From: CAYSSJ01 sp964433675
Lineage (GTDB): Bacteria; Cloacimonadota; Cloacimonadia; Cloacimonadales; TCS61
Direction of reading: 5' to 3'
DNA: 47,195 nucleotides
Assembly: GCA_964433675.1 (NCBI GenBank)
Contig: CAYSSJ010000020.1
Coordinates: forward strand, 1-47,195
Of this stretch, positions 7,404 to 16,313 are shown in pieces. A model generated the notes under the pieces. It worked only from the letters and a program-made list of their open reading frames with translations, did no database searches and was not told where the DNA came from. How positions within the stretch are numbered: position 1 is the first letter of the stretch; every line of letters starts with the position of its first letter. The position numbers and the translations under genes are program-made.

Positions 7404-10400
7404 TTACTTCATCAATACTACCTTATTTATAAATCTATCTTTTTCGGTCTGCATCACGCAGAGATAAACTCCGCTTGCCAATTGTCTGCCTTTCTCATCT
7501 CTACCATTCCAAACAATCTGATGATGTCCGGCTTCATATTCCGAATCAAGTAGTGTTCGCACCAGTTGTCCGCGTATATTGAAGATCTCGATAGTGATAG
7601 ATTCATGGTCAGCCAAAGAGAAAGCGATAGTAGTTTGTGGATTGAACGGATTGGGATATATATTTCTTAGACTGGTAACCGCAGGGATGATATCGTCCGC
7701 AGAAACATCCACGTCTATTTCCACTGTATTAGAAGGAGCAGATTCATACTCATCTTCATAGATGGCAGAAACATAATACTGATAATGTCCGCTCTCTTGC
7801 ACATTCTCGGTATAAGTCATCTGGTTAGTTGTTTCGATCTGAACAAATTCGTCCTCCTCTTGACTACGATAGACAGCGAAGGAGGTTATCGGTCTGCTTA
7901 TTTGACTCTCCATTGGCGAGTTTCGCCCGGAAAGCTGCATATCTCCAGGTTCTTCTAGTTCCCAAGTCAATGTAATTTCCGCTCCGTTCAGCTCATATTC
8001 CAGATTCACCGGCGGTGCCATATATTCCAGTTCAATATCGATCTCGGTAATTTCATCTATTACTATGTCGAGATCAGTCAGGTTAGCTGGCACATAATCA
8101 TCTAGCATAGCGGTTAACTCATAACTACCGGGCAGCAGCTCGAGAGCGAAGTATCCATCACTATCAGGATGGAAAGTTTGAGATCCAACATTAATCTCTA
8201 CATCTTCCACATCAGCGGAGCCACCGAGTAAAGCGACCGTCCCCTGCAGAGTGCCCAAGCCGGGCAGATTACCATCCAGGATGATATCATCTACATTCCA
8301 CCAGAAAAAGCCGCTGGCATCACCTTCGAAAGTCCAAGCGATCCGGAATTCTTCAGCACCGACATCCTCATTATCTATAATGATCTGTTCCATCGTAGCC
8401 GGTATTACAGTGTTCGGATAGCTAACCAGCGTATTCCAGTTCTCCCCATCGCTGGTTGTCTCCACTCTGAGGGAGAAATCACCACCGCTGTAGGCAACCA
8501 TATTGTGTCTGAACTCTAAGAGCAATAATTCTCTTCCAATGGTATTGACCGGTTTGGTGGTCAATCTTTGCACGGATTCATAGGCAAAAGAGCCATCGAG
8601 GCGAGCCTCCGGCGCTATTCCACCGGCATTGTTGCTGCTATTTTGATACCAATAGACATTCGCAGTGGAAGCATAAGTTTCCCAACCGCCAGGCAACCAA
8701 TCGTCAAAGTATTCTTCCAGATAATAATCTGCGACCACAAGCTCGAATTCATCTGCAGCTTCGACATCAAGATCGGCAGACATTTCGATATCAAAGCTAA
8801 CCGGATATAACGGCGGTGTCTCTTCATCTGCACTAACTTCGAAAGCGTAGGTAATATTTTCGTTTGGCATGATATTTCCGTAGAGCAGGGGCTGATTATC
8901 TATGACAGTCACAAACTCGTCATCGACAGAGAGATCGACCAACATCTCATAAGCCTCTGCCCCACCGGTATTTTCTACACTAATCAGTAGATGGACTATT
9001 TCCCCCGGATCGAACATACCGTTGTTATTACCAAAGAGACAATCATCTATCTCCACGCCGGCAAATTGCAAAACGGGTGCATAGCATTCGGCGGATATTT
9101 CATATTCCCAACTTTGATCCGCAGCCATGATAATCATGATAAACTCTGCTATATGCTCATTGGGGACATCGTTTGCCACATCGAAAGTAAAGATATCGTT
9201 CAGCACGATTTGCTCACCAACAGCGATACTATTCAAAAGATGAGTACCATTTGTGATACTTATATATTCATCGACGGTAGCGAGGATAAGCTGCACATTA
9301 TCGGCATTTTCGTTACCGAGGTTATGGATTTGCACCCCGAGCATGATAGTCTCGCCATATTCGACAAGACCGTTATCATTACCCAATTCATCATTAATCT
9401 GATGATCTTCCAGAACGATAAAAGGTCCGTCGGCGATCACATTGATCTGAGCATGATAGCGATGATGATTTTGTTTAGTAACCACCAGATCGACCACATG
9501 CGGCGGGATTTGAGCGATAATATCGATGATTTGGGGCGCACCTGTACCTACAGCACTGCCGATGATCTCGCCATCGACCGAGAGTGTGATAATCGCGTCC
9601 TCATCGGCTGTAACGGTGAACGATTCTACTCCGGCGAACATCACCGGTTCATGACTGACCGTAAGCTCTTGGGGCATTTCGGTATAGACGGTAGTAAAAG
9701 CATCACCGTGATGATGGAAAAGCCGATAAGTAAGCTGTTTGCTGCCCGGATTGGTGGGCCATCCGGAAGACTGCAAGAAATACTTGCCGGCAGCGTTAGC
9801 AAAAGCAGGCAGAACTCCGCGTGGTTCGGGCGGATTGGTATTATCCGGCATGAACTGGGGCCACATGTTATCCATCATACCCCAAACGAAGGTATCATTA
9901 ACAAATGAGTAGGAGATATCTGAAGCAGCTATCAGTCCCAAAGCTCCATATTCATGTCTGTGGAATGCTTCAGTAAAACTTTCGCCTCCAGTCCAATCAA
10001 ATTTCCCGGTCAGGCAATTGATCGAAAAGACGAAGGTAAGATCCTCGTTGGTGAGCCCGGAGAGATGAACATTTCTATAGTGCGGCTCTCCCCAACCGGT
10101 ATATGTTCCATGATCACGATGCATAACCATATAAGCGCCGGCATTGATGGCATTGTTCAGAGAGCTGGCATTGGCATCCCAGCCAAAGTTGTGCAAATGC
10201 TGCGGAGTTGATGGAATATAATTAAGTCCATTGGGACCGAAATAATTGACCACCAGCGATGTGTTTTGATTGGTGGACCAGATATTGCCGACAGTTCCAC
10301 TATAGATATTGTTCTGTCTGAGCGGATTTTTGCCGAGTTCATGTTCCCAAAAACCGTTCACAGTTTCCGAGCATAGTTGAAACCAGCGCTCAGTCTGCCA

Positions 10401-11579
10401 GCCCATAGCAGTGATCGGCTCATCATAATAATGAGCATTGGTGGGCGGATGGCGTTCATAATCCAAAAACTTGCCGACCATAGTCTGCAGATCATCCGTA
10501 TCTTGAGCAGTGATACGAGCTATTATCACATCCGGCATATTGTTGTTGTTCATATCGCTATAATAGTGGTCGGTAATATAGCTGTCCGTGTTCCCATAGG
10601 GATGATCGGTTCTCAGCTCGCTGGTGATTGTATTGCCGGTATTACCATAATCAGCTAGAAGTAATACAGCCACCGGTGGGATATCCCAGTTATTATAAGC
10701 ATCTGAGATGTAATTTTTTATCATGGTATGATTATTACCACCGACCTCGGCAGTAGTAACTACTTCAGTTTTGATACCCTGTCGAGAGCGGAAAATCCTG
10801 ACAGAATCTGCCCAAGCAATGAAATCGGGATCATCCGGTACAACTACTATATATTCATAACCGAGGTCATCACGGGTGTTTTGCGATGTATAATCCATTC
10901 TCGGTATCTGGTCGGCATTGATAACCAGATCGGATATGATCGGATCAAACCACTTGTTGCGTAGCCGATCTTCTCCGAAATGCGAGCTGCCTCCCACAAA
11001 ATCGACCTCCACTTTCAGATCGCGGTAGATGAGTAGTTCTTTAGTCACCGGATTATACTGAAACGGTGTAACAGAGAGGATAACGACATCCATGCCGCGC
11101 ATATCGGTCTTTTCGGATAAGATGACCGGCTGTTGCGGGAAAAATTCATCCCTGGTGTAAATACTCATATCATAATTATACTCCAGAGGTCCATCTTCTA
11201 CTCCGGCTGGTATGCGTGGTGCGGGTTCCAGATTGATATTCTCTAGCGCTTCTGTGCGCGCAGAAGTTACTCTGAGCTGTGCTTCAGCGCCTTGTGGCAG
11301 GGCGATGTGTCTGCTCATTACCGGCAGATTGGGTGCTCCCTCATCATTGGGTAGAAATACTTTCGGCATCAAAAGTCTTTGTACACTCTCGCCATCCAAT
11401 TCTGCTTGCACCAATTCTAATTCCGAAATGGAAAAATTGAGTGAGACGGCACCTCGGGAAGATTGTTCCAGGCTGATTCCATGCTCACCCCAGCTATCGG
11501 TAAAATCGAAACTCATCGCTTGAAGAGCATAGATAGATGCTACAACAACCGCTAAGATTATAAATACTTTTTTATTCAT
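7404..11579 (-). CDS. Gingipain-type (peptidase C25) secreted cysteine protease with T9SS-like sorting domain
   Basis: A 1391-residue secreted protease with a signal peptide at residues 1-22. A gingipain-like propeptide (about 30-240) is followed by the C25 catalytic domain (about 240-620), starting at EYIVVVPDDPDF. The catalytic pair is visible as His490 in HRDHGTYTGWGEP and Cys522 in FSINCLTGKFD, spaced as in gingipains. After it come Ig-like and CARDB-like beta domains, a jelly-roll region about 950-1100, a carboxypeptidase-regulatory-like stretch and an FN3 domain. The sorting domain (about 1300-1391) carries YPNPFNPQTTI, NIRGQLVRTL and GVYLC. The ATG has a GGGGGA ribosome site. It probably digests extracellular protein for amino acid fermentation, a role inferred from the family. 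Confidence 0.9.
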   Translation of the reverse strand: MNKKVFIILAVVVASIYALQAMSFDFTDSWGEHGISLEQSSRGAVSLNFSISELELVQAELDGESVQRLLMPKVFLPNDEGAPNLPVMSRHIALPQGAEAQLRVTSARTEALENINLEPAPRIPAGVEDGPLEYNYDMSIYTRDEFFPQQPVILSEKTDMRGMDVVILSVTPFQYNPVTKELLIYRDLKVEVDFVGGSSHFGEDRLRNKWFDPIISDLVINADQIPRMDYTSQNTRDDLGYEYIVVVPDDPDFIAWADSVRIFRSRQGIKTEVVTTAEVGGNNHTMIKNYISDAYNNWDIPPVAVLLLADYGNTGNTITSELRTDHPYGNTDSYITDHYYSDMNNNNMPDVIIARITAQDTDDLQTMVGKFLDYERHPPTNAHYYDEPITAMGWQTERWFQLCSETVNGFWEHELGKNPLRQNNIYSGTVGNIWSTNQNTSLVVNYFGPNGLNYIPSTPQHLHNFGWDANASSLNNAINAGAYMVMHRDHGTYTGWGEPHYRNVHLSGLTNEDLTFVFSINCLTGKFDWTGGESFTEAFHRHEYGALGLIAASDISYSFVNDTFVWGMMDNMWPQFMPDNTNPPEPRGVLPAFANAAGKYFLQSSGWPTNPGSKQLTYRLFHHHGDAFTTVYTEMPQELTVSHEPVMFAGVESFTVTADEDAIITLSVDGEIIGSAVGTGAPQIIDIIAQIPPHVVDLVVTKQNHHRYHAQINVIADGPFIVLEDHQINDELGNDNGLVEYGETIMLGVQIHNLGNENADNVQLILATVDEYISITNGTHLLNSIAVGEQIVLNDIFTFDVANDVPNEHIAEFIMIIMAADQSWEYEISAECYAPVLQFAGVEIDDCLFGNNNGMFDPGEIVHLLISVENTGGAEAYEMLVDLSVDDEFVTVIDNQPLLYGNIMPNENITYAFEVSADEETPPLYPVSFDIEMSADLDVEAADEFELVVADYYLEEYFDDWLPGGWETYASTANVYWYQNSSNNAGGIAPEARLDGSFAYESVQRLTTKPVNTIGRELLLLEFRHNMVAYSGGDFSLRVETTSDGENWNTLVSYPNTVIPATMEQIIIDNEDVGAEEFRIAWTFEGDASGFFWWNVDDIILDGNLPGLGTLQGTVALLGGSADVEDVEINVGSQTFHPDSDGYFALELLPGSYELTAMLDDYVPANLTDLDIVIDEITEIDIELEYMAPPVNLEYELNGAEITLTWELEEPGDMQLSGRNSPMESQISRPITSFAVYRSQEEDEFVQIETTNQMTYTENVQESGHYQYYVSAIYEDEYESAPSNTVEIDVDVSADDIIPAVTSLRNIYPNPFNPQTTIAFSLADHESITIEIFNIRGQLVRTLLDSEYEAGHHQIVWNGRDEKGRQLASGVYLCVMQTEKDRFINKVVLMK

Positions 11580-11694
11580 TGTTCCCCCACTTTTTTTACC
11601 ATAACTTCACTCATCCACAAAATGGATGAGACGTAAGCCTGATTTGTTTGGATTATTTATTTATACTAAAGCTATTTGTCAAATACAAAATAAG

Positions 11695-11752
11695 CAGGCG
11701 AGCTCGGAAGCCCGCCTGGAGTATCTTGAGGAGGTTACCTGATAAGATACTC
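11695..11752 (-). terminator. Hairpin pair downstream of the YbaN-like gene
   Basis: Read on the minus strand, a perfect 9-bp hairpin (11744-11752 with 11719-11727) is followed by CAGGCGGGC/GCTCGCCTG (arms near 11710-11718 and 11695-11703), whose one G-U wobble pairs only in this direction. A TTATTTTG run then ends it. This suits a terminator for the upstream membrane protein gene. The first hairpin also has a T7 run on its plus-strand side, but no plus-strand gene ends there. Confidence 0.6.
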
Positions 11753-11764
11753 AGTTCATTTTTT

Positions 11765-12193
11765 TCATTTAGTGCTTTTCAGACAAGCAAAATTTTCAGA
11801 CTCTTTTTCATATCTTTCTATGATTTCAGCGTTTAAAGTCTTCAGCTTCAATACATGAATTGTAACACTAACGGCGATGACAAAAAGCATGATCCGCAGC
11901 CACAAGAACTCGACAAAGAAAATCGCCGTCGTCCCGATAGTAACCCAGAGAAGCATGATGGTGTATATTTTCGCTTGTTTGGTTATCGCTTTGTATTTTT
12001 GATAGGAAACGATATATCTGCCGAATATTTTATGATGGGTGATCCAGTAATATAGTCTGTCCGAACTCTTCAGAAAACAAGCAGCAGCCAAAAGCAGTAG
12101 CGGAGTCGTCGGTAACAGGGGCAGAAACACTCCCAAGAAGCCGAGAGCTACTGCCAGTAATCCTGCTGATACATACAAAGCTTTTTTTATCAT
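11765..12193 (-). CDS. ybaN: DUF454 / YbaN-family inner-membrane protein
   Basis: The 142-residue protein matches the DUF454 pattern: an opening helix (ALYVSAGLLAVALGFLGVFLPLLPTTPLLLLAAACF), then S.R...W...H..FG.YI, and two further membrane segments near residues 75-115. That is three to four membrane spans and the usual family length. Members sit in the inner membrane; no molecular function is established. It lies 62 bp downstream of the catalase gene on the same strand, so it may be co-transcribed with it. Terminator hairpins follow. Confidence 0.85.
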   Translation of the reverse strand: MIKKALYVSAGLLAVALGFLGVFLPLLPTTPLLLLAAACFLKSSDRLYYWITHHKIFGRYIVSYQKYKAITKQAKIYTIMLLWVTIGTTAIFFVEFLWLRIMLFVIAVSVTIHVLKLKTLNAEIIERYEKESENFACLKSTK

Positions 12194-12255
12194 ATCACTC
12201 TCAAGTATTATTTAAGCTAGCTAGCGAGATCGCCATAGCTTGAACATCCAATGCT

Positions 12256-13716
12256 CTATTCTATCTCATCGAGAGATATGCCAAGAGCATCGGCTACACC
12301 TTTACCATAGTCCGGATCCACTTTGAGGCAATTGGAAATATGACGGATCTTTATCTTTTTGGGGGCATCGTCCATATGTCGGGCTGTATTTTGGAAGAGC
12401 ACTTTTTTCTGTGCAGCACTCATCAAATTGAAAAGAGCGCGAGGCTGTGAATAATAGTCGTCATCATCTTCACGAAAATCCCAGTTAGTTGCATCACCAT
12501 GCAGCTTTAATGGTGGTTCTTTGAATTTTTCTTCCTCTTGCCACTCATCATAGCTGTTGGGTTCATAGCCGATTCTAGCACCATAATTGCCATCCACCCG
12601 CATAGCACCATCTCTGTGATAACTGTAAACATTAGATTTAGGTTTATTCACGGGGATAAGGTGATGATTGACACCCAATCTGTATCTTTGTGCATCTCCG
12701 TAGGAAAACAATCTGCCTTGCAGCAATTTATCGGGAGAGAAACCGAGACCGGGAACTATATTTGCCGGATTAAAAGCTGCCTGTTCCACATCAGCAAAAT
12801 AATTTTCCGGATTACGGTTGAGTTCCAATTCACCCACATCGATAAGCGGGTAGTCGCCATGGGGCCATACTTTGGTAATATCGAACGGATTGAACGGACA
12901 TTCGTTTGCCTGTTTTTCTGTCATCAATTGGATCTTCATCGACCATTTGGGATAGTCTTTGTTTTCGATAGATTCAAACAGATCGCGCTGATGACTCTCT
13001 CTATCCTTAGCGACAATTGCTTCAGCTTCCTGATCGGTCAGATTTTTGATCCCTTGCTTGGTTTTGAAATGGAATTTTGCCCAAATCCGCTCATTTTCAG
13101 CGTTTATCAAACCAAAAGCATGACATCCATAGCCGTTCATATGCCGGTAGGAATATGGGATACCCCGATCGCTCATTGTGATAGTGACCTGATGGATAGC
13201 TTCCGGTAGCGAAGACCAAAAATCCCAGTTGTTCTTGGCACTGCGCATATTGGTTTTCGGATCCCTTTTGATAGCATGATTGAGATCGGGGAATTTGAGC
13301 GGATCTCTGATAAAGAAAACCGGTGTATTGTTTCCGGCCAGATCCCAATTCCCCTCCTCTGTATAAAATTTGATAGCGAATCCGCGTATATCACGCTCAG
13401 CATCGGCAGCGCCTCGTTCTCCTGCTACGGTAGAGAAGCGCATAAATACATCTGTCTTTTTACCGATTTCTGAGAAAAGGTTTGCTTTGGTATATTGGGT
13501 GATATCGTGGGTAACAGTAAAAGTACCAAACGCACCTGAGCCTTTGGCATGCATACGTCTTTCGGGAATTACTTCTCTGTCGAAATGAGCCAGTTTCTCC
13601 AAAAACCAGACATCCTGCATGAGAAGCGGTCCTCTCTTGCCGGCGGTTGTGATATTTTGATTATCATCTACCGGAGCGCCGGTGACACGGGTGAGTTGCT
13701 TTTTCTTTTTTTTCAT
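12256..13716 (-). CDS. katA: Monofunctional haem catalase (clade 3, KatA-like)
   Basis: The 486-residue enzyme dismutates hydrogen peroxide to water and oxygen. Catalytic residues are plain: His56 in ERRMHAKGSG, Asn129 in GNNTPVFF and the haem-ligand Tyr339 in RLFSYGDAQRYR. These are the same numbers as in small-subunit clade 3 catalases such as Helicobacter pylori KatA. It has full length, no signal peptide and a lysine-rich amino end, so it should be cytoplasmic. A GGGAG ribosome site precedes the ATG. It stands in its own transcription unit or with the YbaN-like gene. In an apparently anaerobic lineage it suggests exposure to oxygen. Confidence 0.97.
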   Translation of the reverse strand: MKKKKKQLTRVTGAPVDDNQNITTAGKRGPLLMQDVWFLEKLAHFDREVIPERRMHAKGSGAFGTFTVTHDITQYTKANLFSEIGKKTDVFMRFSTVAGERGAADAERDIRGFAIKFYTEEGNWDLAGNNTPVFFIRDPLKFPDLNHAIKRDPKTNMRSAKNNWDFWSSLPEAIHQVTITMSDRGIPYSYRHMNGYGCHAFGLINAENERIWAKFHFKTKQGIKNLTDQEAEAIVAKDRESHQRDLFESIENKDYPKWSMKIQLMTEKQANECPFNPFDITKVWPHGDYPLIDVGELELNRNPENYFADVEQAAFNPANIVPGLGFSPDKLLQGRLFSYGDAQRYRLGVNHHLIPVNKPKSNVYSYHRDGAMRVDGNYGARIGYEPNSYDEWQEEEKFKEPPLKLHGDATNWDFREDDDDYYSQPRALFNLMSAAQKKVLFQNTARHMDDAPKKIKIRHISNCLKVDPDYGKGVADALGISLDEIE

Positions 13717-13864
13717 CTTGTTCTCCCTTCATTATTTCATGCTACTCCAGCACTTTTGAAAAATCATCATTGCTCTATGAACTGCGTTACAAAATTCTGT
13801 TTCGCATTCTTTTCCTTTTTTATGCAAATTATATAATTATGTCAAGTATGAATTGCTTTCTCCC

Positions 13865-14836
13865 TCACTTTACCATCCTCCCCTTTCCGCTATCGCTAAT
13901 GTGCATAAGTTCTTGCGGGAATGGATTGAAGTAGCTCTGCTCGACCAGATAATCCTGTTTATAATGAATTATCCAAGCTTGTAATACAGATGTGAGTGCA
14001 CTCAGTGGGATTTGCCTCATCCGATATAACTCCAACTGCCGGAGGAAATAGATCTTTTCAGCCGGAATCAGTTCTTTGGAGAAATAGCCCATAATATGCA
14101 TCAGAACGTTAATATTGGCTGCTATACTCGCCGATTTGGCAAAAATTTGATAGAGGATATTTTTGTACCTATCAAACACTCTCTCTGTGGAGAGTTTATT
14201 GTGATTTGCCACGATGTTACCGGCTAATTTTAGTTTAGCCTGGTCATATGCCATGAAGAGATATTTGTTTTTGGTATGAAAATCTACCAACTCGCCCATA
14301 TTTTTTTTAAGCTGATGAAATCTTGTTAGGGTAAATAATTTAGTAAAGAAGTGTTCTCTGATATAAAGATTGGTAAGTCTTCCTTCATCTTCACAAGCCA
14401 GATCACTATACATCTCCCTCACTGCCTGCCCGAAAATACCACTCGCTTTGCTGCTCAGAGCCGGAGCTTTACCTATACTCTTATATAGTTTCACATCATC
14501 AATCCCGCAGGATGGTGATCTACCTTTGAGGATAAAACCATCAACCCGGGGCAGACTCTGTAAAAATTCGCAGCTGAAAGTTTGCATTTTTTCGGTATAG
14601 TCCGCAGCATTGGCAGGCTGCATCAGTCTGATCTCATCATCGACCATAACCAGCCGCAGTGAATCGCGTGGCACTCCCAGACCGATCTCCACCTCGGGGC
14701 ATACGGGGATAAAATCTACAAAATCCTGCATTTTTTGCACGATCGGGCTAGCTATCTGCAAGCCATTGTACCTACAGGAAGCAAATTCTATACATTTACT
14801 TACTACTACTTGGGGGCGAATATTATCTTCCATCAT
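13865..14836 (-). CDS. DUF523 (TudS-like) and DUF1722 (YbgA) fusion protein
   Basis: A 323-residue two-domain protein. Residues 1-155 are DUF523, with SKCIEFASCRYNG, VCPEVEIGLGVPR and LKGRSPSCGIDDVKLY. In the related thiouracil desulfidase TudS, three such cysteines hold a [4Fe-4S] cluster that accepts sulfur. Residues 170-310 are DUF1722 (FFTKLFTLTRFHQLKK...F...NKYLFMAYDQ...LG-N), the YbgA domain of unknown function. The fusion is common in bacteria. It is the last gene of a five-gene operon, and its ATG overlaps the previous stop codon by four bases. A sulfur-removal role on a modified base is possible but inferred. Confidence 0.88.
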   Translation of the reverse strand: MMEDNIRPQVVVSKCIEFASCRYNGLQIASPIVQKMQDFVDFIPVCPEVEIGLGVPRDSLRLVMVDDEIRLMQPANAADYTEKMQTFSCEFLQSLPRVDGFILKGRSPSCGIDDVKLYKSIGKAPALSSKASGIFGQAVREMYSDLACEDEGRLTNLYIREHFFTKLFTLTRFHQLKKNMGELVDFHTKNKYLFMAYDQAKLKLAGNIVANHNKLSTERVFDRYKNILYQIFAKSASIAANINVLMHIMGYFSKELIPAEKIYFLRQLELYRMRQIPLSALTSVLQAWIIHYKQDYLVEQSYFNPFPQELMHISDSGKGRMVK

Positions 14837-15543
14837 CTCTCCGGATAACTATAATAAATGTCCACATCAGTGGTTTTCTGCCATTTCCCATCCTGCCGGG
14901 TAGGCAGTATGGAAGCGCCATGGATAGATTGTAAGAGTTTATCGGTCTCATCATAGACAAAGTAGCTCGATTTGACGAACAATTTCAGAAATATGCTGGC
15001 TACATCCAATCTGAAGACGATATTGCCGGGCTCTTCATAATCCGACTTTTCCACTCTTCGAAATGTAAAAGTGGCTACTCTTTGCACATCAGCAGCCGGC
15101 AGTTTGAAATAGAGCTTCTCACCTTCGATCAGTTTGGACCAATGTTTGATGATATGCTCATTGAACAGCGGACCGACCAGCAGATCCGGCGGATAATCCA
15201 TCTCCCGCTCTTTTGTGTTGCTATCCTCACTGTAGCGCAAGATCATCCTCTCTCCACGGCGAATGACCTCACCGATCTGATCAACCTGTAAAAATTGAGC
15301 TTTCGAACGGCTAAATTCACCTGATTCCAAAACTACCTCGTCTATATTGGCAACAGTGCTGTCGGGAAGCAGGTAAAAATGCCTGCGGATCTCCATCTCA
15401 CCTTCCACCACTCTTTGGTTATGGTGATAAAAAAGCAATTCTTCTCTAGCGGTTCCCTGCCGGTAAACTTTAGCTTCGAAGGCAGGTTCTGCGCTCAGAA
15501 TGCCAAAGCCGATGAGCATGAACAAACAAGTGAGCAGTTTCAT
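14833..15543 (-). CDS. Hypothetical periplasmic protein, DUF3108-like
   Basis: The 236-residue protein starts at the ATG that overlaps the DUF1295 gene's stop codon (ATGA); five more codons are open upstream. It has a signal peptide (LLTCLFMLIGFGILSAEP) and then a beta-rich domain of alternating strands without cysteine pairs or clear catalytic motifs. The size and strand pattern recall DUF3108-type periplasmic proteins, but I cannot confirm a family. Overlaps on both sides tie its production to the operon of the lipocalin and the DUF1295 enzyme, suggesting a periplasmic job on lipids or envelope. Confidence 0.65.
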   Translation of the reverse strand: MKLLTCLFMLIGFGILSAEPAFEAKVYRQGTAREELLFYHHNQRVVEGEMEIRRHFYLLPDSTVANIDEVVLESGEFSRSKAQFLQVDQIGEVIRRGERMILRYSEDSNTKEREMDYPPDLLVGPLFNEHIIKHWSKLIEGEKLYFKLPAADVQRVATFTFRRVEKSDYEEPGNIVFRLDVASIFLKLFVKSSYFVYDETDKLLQSIHGASILPTRQDGKWQKTTDVDIYYSYPER

Positions 15544-16313
15544 TTTTTGGGAAACCAAGGCAGGAAGATGCTGGTTCGCCTGGCATAATTTTGAAACTCA
15601 GGATTATGCTTATATTTCTTTTCCAACAAGGGAATGCCGGAGACAAACAAAAGCAAAATGGTGATGGTGAGCGGACTGATGATAGCCCACCAGCCGTAAG
15701 GGATATTTATCACAATAACGAAGATACCCCACCACATACATACTTCTCCGAAATAATTGGGGTGGCGGGTATATTTCCACAACCCGGTGGTAATGATCTT
15801 ACCTTTATGGGCAGGATCGCTTTTGAATCTGCTCATCTGCAGATCACCGATAGATTGGAAGAGAAAACCGAGCATCCAGAGAGCAGTTCCCACTACTTGC
15901 AGTGTTCCGAGTCTGAAGCCGGGATCGAGGTGCAGTAGGAAAACAGGAGAGACCACGATCAGCATGAATAGTCCCTGTGTCATAAAGACTTCGAAATAGC
16001 TGCGAATAACCCAATGTTTACCCCATTTCTTACGCCAATTGGCATAGCGGAAATCTTCCGGTTTATGCTTGTTCCTACAGTAGATATAGTGCGATAATCT
16101 GATACCCCAGAGCGCGATCAATAGGGTAACCAAAACCTGTGTGGCAGTATATCTGCCCGCATAGAAAAAATTGAACAAAGCTATGAGTATAAAACCGATG
16201 CCCCAGGCAATATCGACAATACTGTTGTTTTTCTTATATACAGCAATGATAAACACCAAATTCATATACAAGAAAACTAAGACTACACTACAGAGTACAA
16301 TTGTTAACATCAT
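15540..16313 (-). CDS. DUF1295 / steroid 5-alpha-reductase-like membrane enzyme
   Basis: The 257-residue inner-membrane protein has about seven hydrophobic segments. The carboxy half carries the family signature: TTGLWKYTRHPNYFGEVCMWWG, then GIPLLEKKY and a final ...FLPWFP. These mark the DUF1295 branch of the ICMT/steroid-reductase fold, whose enzymes reduce or methylate lipid substrates. Here the substrate is unknown. The start overlaps the stop codon of the DAK2-DegV gene. Next-door lipocalin and periplasmic genes make a lipid-modifying role plausible, by inference. Confidence 0.88.
   Translation of the reverse strand: MMLTIVLCSVVLVFLYMNLVFIIAVYKKNNSIVDIAWGIGFILIALFNFFYAGRYTATQVLVTLLIALWGIRLSHYIYCRNKHKPEDFRYANWRKKWGKHWVIRSYFEVFMTQGLFMLIVVSPVFLLHLDPGFRLGTLQVVGTALWMLGFLFQSIGDLQMSRFKSDPAHKGKIITTGLWKYTRHPNYFGEVCMWWGIFVIVINIPYGWWAIISPLTITILLLFVSGIPLLEKKYKHNPEFQNYARRTSIFLPWFPKK

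Noticed and set aside
8991..9908. A 305-codon open frame on the plus strand inside the C25 protease gene
   Set aside because: It is antisense to a well-supported protease, has no ribosome site and no recognisable domain; its residues are rich in His/Ile/Asp in a way typical of a complement frame.
12538..13209. A 223-codon plus-strand frame opposite the catalase gene
   Set aside because: The catalase is complete with all catalytic residues; the opposite frame shows no family features or ribosome site.
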